Of a stretch of DNA of 64,000 nucleotides, positions 60,625 to 64,000 are shown one piece after another. The notes beneath the pieces were generated by a model. That model worked only from the letters and a program-made list of their open reading frames with translations, did not search any database and had not been told where the DNA came from. Source of the stretch: Neckera pumila (taxonomy: Eukaryota; Streptophyta; Bryopsida; Hypnales; Neckeraceae); assembly GCA_963969595.1 (NCBI GenBank), contig OZ018408.1, positions 3,407,823 to 3,471,822 on the forward strand, given 5' to 3'. The position numbers and the translations under genes were made by a program. How positions within the stretch are numbered: position 1 is the stretch's first letter; each line of letters starts with the position of its first letter.

Positions 60625-62667
60625 TTACTTCCGCCGTTTCACTAGTCTGAAATGCAAAGCAATGAAGCTCATAATGCGGTAAAACACAGCAAAGCCCGCC
60701 ATGATGCCCACATCCACCCACTTATTCTCCCGGTCCAGAAACATGTTCTCCAGCACATTCTGCCCCGTGATGAGGCACTTCCCACCGTAATAAGGTCCAA
60801 AGCACCGATCCGCTACGTGCGCATACTCGTTGACGAGCAACGCATCCAACGGGTACTTGAAAAGAGAGATGTAATGCAGCCACAGCCATCCCTTGGGTAA
60901 GTAATCTTTGGCAATGAAGTACCCGGAGAACAGGAAGAAGCAGCCCATGACGCCCGTCACGACCGTGTTCCCCATGATGAAATCCGACACGAGCGCACTG
61001 CAGAAGGACACAAAGGAATTCGCCATGACGAGCACGAGCCAGACGACGAACAGGAAGAACAGAAACGCGCCGAGTTGGGGCGCCAGGCCCACCATATAGT
61101 ATACGGGCGCCGCATACAGAAGCGCCACGAAGAAGAGAAACGGGAGGAACACGAGCGTGCTGGAGAGGACGTACGAGGACACGCGGTACGCGCCGCGTGA
61201 AGTTTCCCTGGTGAGAATGTTGCGTTCTTCGAGAAAAATGGGTAGCACTTCGATGCTGGAGGTCAGGAGAAAGGTTAACGTGAACGCGAGGAATCCCACG
61301 CGTTTCTGCATTCCTGGATTGCCATAGCCCATGTGGTAGTAGATGGTGCCGAGTCCCACGCCGCAACCAGTTGCTTGTATTGTACGCGCCATGAACAGCT
61401 GCTTGGTTCGGATTATGTTTTTGAGGAAGCGGTGCGACAGAATCCCGATCTCTTTCACGCTCGAATTTGCGAATCGCACTTTGTCCCGGACGTCGTCGTC
61501 GCTGCGGCTCGGGGAGGCTTCACTGCTGGTGGTGTCATAACTCGGGGTCGTGGGCGCGCGCGGTGGCTCGAGCTCGAAGAGCGCCTGGAGGGACAGCACT
61601 GGCAGGTCGGTTTTGCCACGGACGGAGAAGATGGAGCTTTGCTCGGAGGAATCCAATGTGTCGATGGAGTCAATGGCATACTCCAGAACATTTACTTGCG
61701 CTGGAATATTGTGCCCCGCGGCCGCGAGGCGCGACGAGAGAAGCTCCAGACTGCCATGATGCACCACTGAGCCTTGTGCGAGGATGAGTACCTCGTGAAA
61801 TTGCTGCAAAATTCGGTACCCCGGTTGGTGGATGCTGAGAATGATCGTCCGGTTGCGGGAGACTGCCATGGATCTCAACATGCAGCAGACGTGAAGCGCG
61901 GCCGCCGAGTCGAGCCCCGAGGTCGGCTCGTCGAGAATTAGCACCGCGGGGTCGTGGATCACGTCCACGCCGATCGAGACGCGCCGTCGCTCGCCTCCCG
62001 ACACGCCGCGGATGCTTTCGTTCCCGATCCGCGACGCCGCGACGTGGGTCAGCCCGAGCTCGGCCATTAGGGCCTCCACTCGCGCCAGCTTCTCCGCCAT
62101 GGGCACCACGGATGGCAACCGCAGCCGAGCAGAGTACAGAAGCGTCTCACGAACTGTCAGCATTGGAAATAGCGCATCGTCTTGCATGACATACCCGCTG
62201 ATTCTCCGAAAATGCTGCCTGTTCATGGGCTGCCCGTTCACGAGAATGCTCGCGGACGGAGAGCTTGGTCGGATCTTGCCCGCCAGCACCTCCAGCAGGG
62301 TGGATTTCCCGGCGCCGCTGGGCCCTGCGACTGCCATAACCTCCCCAGGACGCGCATCGAACGTGATGTGCTTCAAGATGTACTGCGACTGCGACTTCGC
62401 ATTGAAGGGCGCGCTCACGGAGTCTTGCGTCTTCTTGGAGCCCAGTTTCTGGGGTCGAACCAGTTTGTAGGAGAGATCGTGAAGCTCGATGGTGTAGGTC
62501 TTGGAGCGCGAGGGGGAGGGCGAGGGGGAAGGCAGGATGGCCACTTGGGAGGCTTTGATGTAATGCCTGTCATCGAGAGAAGCTTTGATTCCAGTGCACG
62601 TCCCGGTGCAGCAGCAGACGACGTGATTGCTGCGAGGGGGGTTTCTTCGTAGCTCAAAATCGGCCAT
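60625..62667 (-). CDS. ABCG (WBC) half-size ABC transporter, ABCG5/ABCG10-like
   Basis: An intronless 680-residue frame from ATG 62667. The ABC domain comes first: Walker A GPSGAGKST at about 115-123 (K121), Q-loop VMQDDALFP with Q162, signature VSGGE at 222-226, Walker B LILDEP at 243-248 and H-loop histidine H280 in SIHQPG. About residues 430-680 are the ABC2 membrane domain, with segments such as GFLAFTLTFLLTSSIEVLP, FLPFLFFVALLYAAPVYYMV and GVMGCFFLFSGYFIAKDYLP, and the C-terminal LHFRLVKRRK. The NBD-TMD order and RETSRGAYRVSSYVL motif place it with the plant ABCG5/ABCG10 group. These proteins dimerise in the plasma membrane and export lipid-like or phenolic compounds. The substrate here is unknown. 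An in-frame extension to 62835 lacks ATG (GTG) and is poorly conserved in style, so ATG 62667 was preferred. The Cys-rich CCCTGTCTG near residue 18 is unusual. Confidence 0.92.
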   Translation of the reverse strand: MADFELRRNPPRSNHVVCCCTGTCTGIKASLDDRHYIKASQVAILPSPSPSPSRSKTYTIELHDLSYKLVRPQKLGSKKTQDSVSAPFNAKSQSQYILKHITFDARPGEVMAVAGPSGAGKSTLLEVLAGKIRPSSPSASILVNGQPMNRQHFRRISGYVMQDDALFPMLTVRETLLYSARLRLPSVVPMAEKLARVEALMAELGLTHVAASRIGNESIRGVSGGERRRVSIGVDVIHDPAVLILDEPTSGLDSAAALHVCCMLRSMAVSRNRTIILSIHQPGYRILQQFHEVLILAQGSVVHHGSLELLSSRLAAAGHNIPAQVNVLEYAIDSIDTLDSSEQSSIFSVRGKTDLPVLSLQALFELEPPRAPTTPSYDTTSSEASPSRSDDDVRDKVRFANSSVKEIGILSHRFLKNIIRTKQLFMARTIQATGCGVGLGTIYYHMGYGNPGMQKRVGFLAFTLTFLLTSSIEVLPIFLEERNILTRETSRGAYRVSSYVLSSTLVFLPFLFFVALLYAAPVYYMVGLAPQLGAFLFFLFVVWLVLVMANSFVSFCSALVSDFIMGNTVVTGVMGCFFLFSGYFIAKDYLPKGWLWLHYISLFKYPLDALLVNEYAHVADRCFGPYYGGKCLITGQNVLENMFLDRENKWVDVGIMAGFAVFYRIMSFIALHFRLVKRRK

Positions 62668-64000
62668 GGTCGATCGGATTCGTGACAGCTGGTGTCGGTC
62701 GCGCAGATCGACACCCTGTTCTCCTGAAATCTCTACAATTGAAATGCAAGATGGAGAATCACAATGGTAAGAAACAGCTGGGCCGCTTTCCCCTGCCAGC
62801 CATGTCTCCCTCGATGTCCTCCTGCACGGATGCACATTACTGCTTCAATGGGAAGCCTGTGTTCTCGGCCTTTGAAAGTTCGTAGCGCGAATGAGTCGCA
62901 ATGTAGTCCCTTGTCGCGTGAGTCTTCTAATGCATTCTTTACCACACTTCGGATATGATCTCACCGGACCCCATCCCACATCCCGGCTGGCTCGCATAAG
63001 GTCATAGCTCGCTCAGCTGCGAACTCCCAATGCTGGAGGCCGCTGTAGCGCGCAATGTTGGCAGCTGGTCAACATACAAACCTGCAGATGGAAAAGAAGA
63101 AGAAGCTCAGATAAGTAAGTCCATGCTGGCACAATTGGGTACAAATTAAGAGAGAGCAGACTTTCGTTTCGTGACAGCAGACGTCAAACTTGAATACGCT
63201 TAACGTTAGGGAGTTGAACATCAAGCGACAGCTGTAGGGCTCATGGCGAGTATCTGTCTTCGTCGTCGGAAGTGTTAGCCCTGTGGATGAAGCGAAATGG
63301 TGCAATGCAGGGGGTTACATGCATGAAGCAGAGTCGCATAGGACATATGTAGGGCAGGACAAAGGACCGATCAACTGATCATCATCGATATAGCGATACA
63401 AAATGCGACCACGATCAACTACTCTGCAATGCGGCCTAACATTTCCACAAATTCTTGATGTACATACCAGATATATATCAGCTAGCTGCTCGCGACGTAC
63501 GCCCAAGCCGGAATACTGCTGAAAAACGACTTGCAATTGCTCGCGCTATTGCGAGTCATCTCTACTGTTCACAAACCGAACTCTTAACCTGGAACACATG
63601 CCTTTTGTCCATCAAACCGCAAAAACGTGAACTAAGACATCAGACATGGATAGGCAGGCAATGTATGCGAGCGCCAGTAGCTAGTCTCCTCTACACGCTC
63701 AGCAGCTTCAATCGACAATGTAGCCAACTCTCACTCCCTCTCTCACTCAGTCACTGCTGTAGGTCGTCCTCCTCCACCACATATACCACTAAGTTGCTTC
63801 AAATGTCAACGAGCGCGAGCTTCAACACCCCAATGAACCAGAACGACTCTCGCAACCTCTCCAAAAGGCGGTGCGAATACCCCCCAATTTGCAACGTCGC
63901 CAGCTAGTGACGCGCATAGACATTGACCAGCACCAGCGCATATACATCAGCGGGTCCACGTTTGGTAAAACTGCAGTTAGTAAGTAAGCAATGCACTAGC
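62668..64000. promoter_or_regulatory. Promoter/5' flank of the transporter gene to the window end
   Basis: GC-richer, non-repetitive sequence without a convincing gene. The first few hundred bases upstream of 62667 should contain the leader and promoter on the minus strand. ORFs such as 63455-63907 show no recognisable domain. Confidence 0.35.

Noticed and set aside
61333..62652. Long plus-strand ORFs opposite the ABCG gene
   Set aside because: Antisense shadows of a GC-rich coding region.
1..64000. CRISPR arrays, bacterial operons, rRNA or intact tRNA genes
   Set aside because: No regularly spaced repeats, ribosome-binding-site-led gene strings or structural RNA signatures were seen. The window is eukaryotic.

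Overview
The window looks like nuclear DNA of a land plant, most likely a moss or another early-diverging lineage. Spliceosomal introns with GT-AG (one GC-AG) borders, telo-box motifs upstream of a nucleolar protein gene, and plant-type gene families (an ABCG half-transporter of the ABCG5/10 kind, a TKL-type kinase of a style I associate with mosses, a plastid-like alpha/beta hydrolase) support this. The species cannot be fixed from the sequence alone. Coding regions are GC-richer than the very AT-rich space between them.

Layout. The left part carries genes: a 5'-partial TKL protein kinase (1-1209, +), a seven-exon alpha/beta hydrolase (3242-6157, +), an intronless GC-rich gene of unknown function (10655-11527, +) and a nine-exon VAT-1-like quinone oxidoreductase (14046-17607, -). 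From about 18.5 kb to 36.8 kb the DNA is repeat-rich. Its centrepiece is a pair of about 1,968-bp inverted arms (22616-24583 and 27380-29347), apparently near-identical, that flank a 5'-truncated piggyBac-type transposase pseudogene (25859-27379, -). An intronless ribosomal L1-domain (RSL1D1-like) nucleolar protein gene lies at 36833-37900 (-).

From 38 kb to 59 kb the window is a mosaic of small non-autonomous elements. These include a family of about 920 bp with TTAA-flanked CCCCTAAAGG ends (probably piggyBac MITEs), a family of about 300 bp with CATTAGA ends, several long fold-backs, simple repeats and a possible tRNA-derived SINE. A small putative membrane-protein gene sits at 48640-48879 (+). 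The right end holds an intronless ABCG half-transporter (60625-62667, -).

The genes are independent single-copy plant loci, with no operon or cluster logic. The coherent story is about transposons: transposase remnants, TTAA-flanked non-autonomous elements and a large inverted duplication share the same intergenic DNA. Exon boundaries were inferred by eye from splice consensus, reading frame and remembered family conservation. No alignment or search was run.
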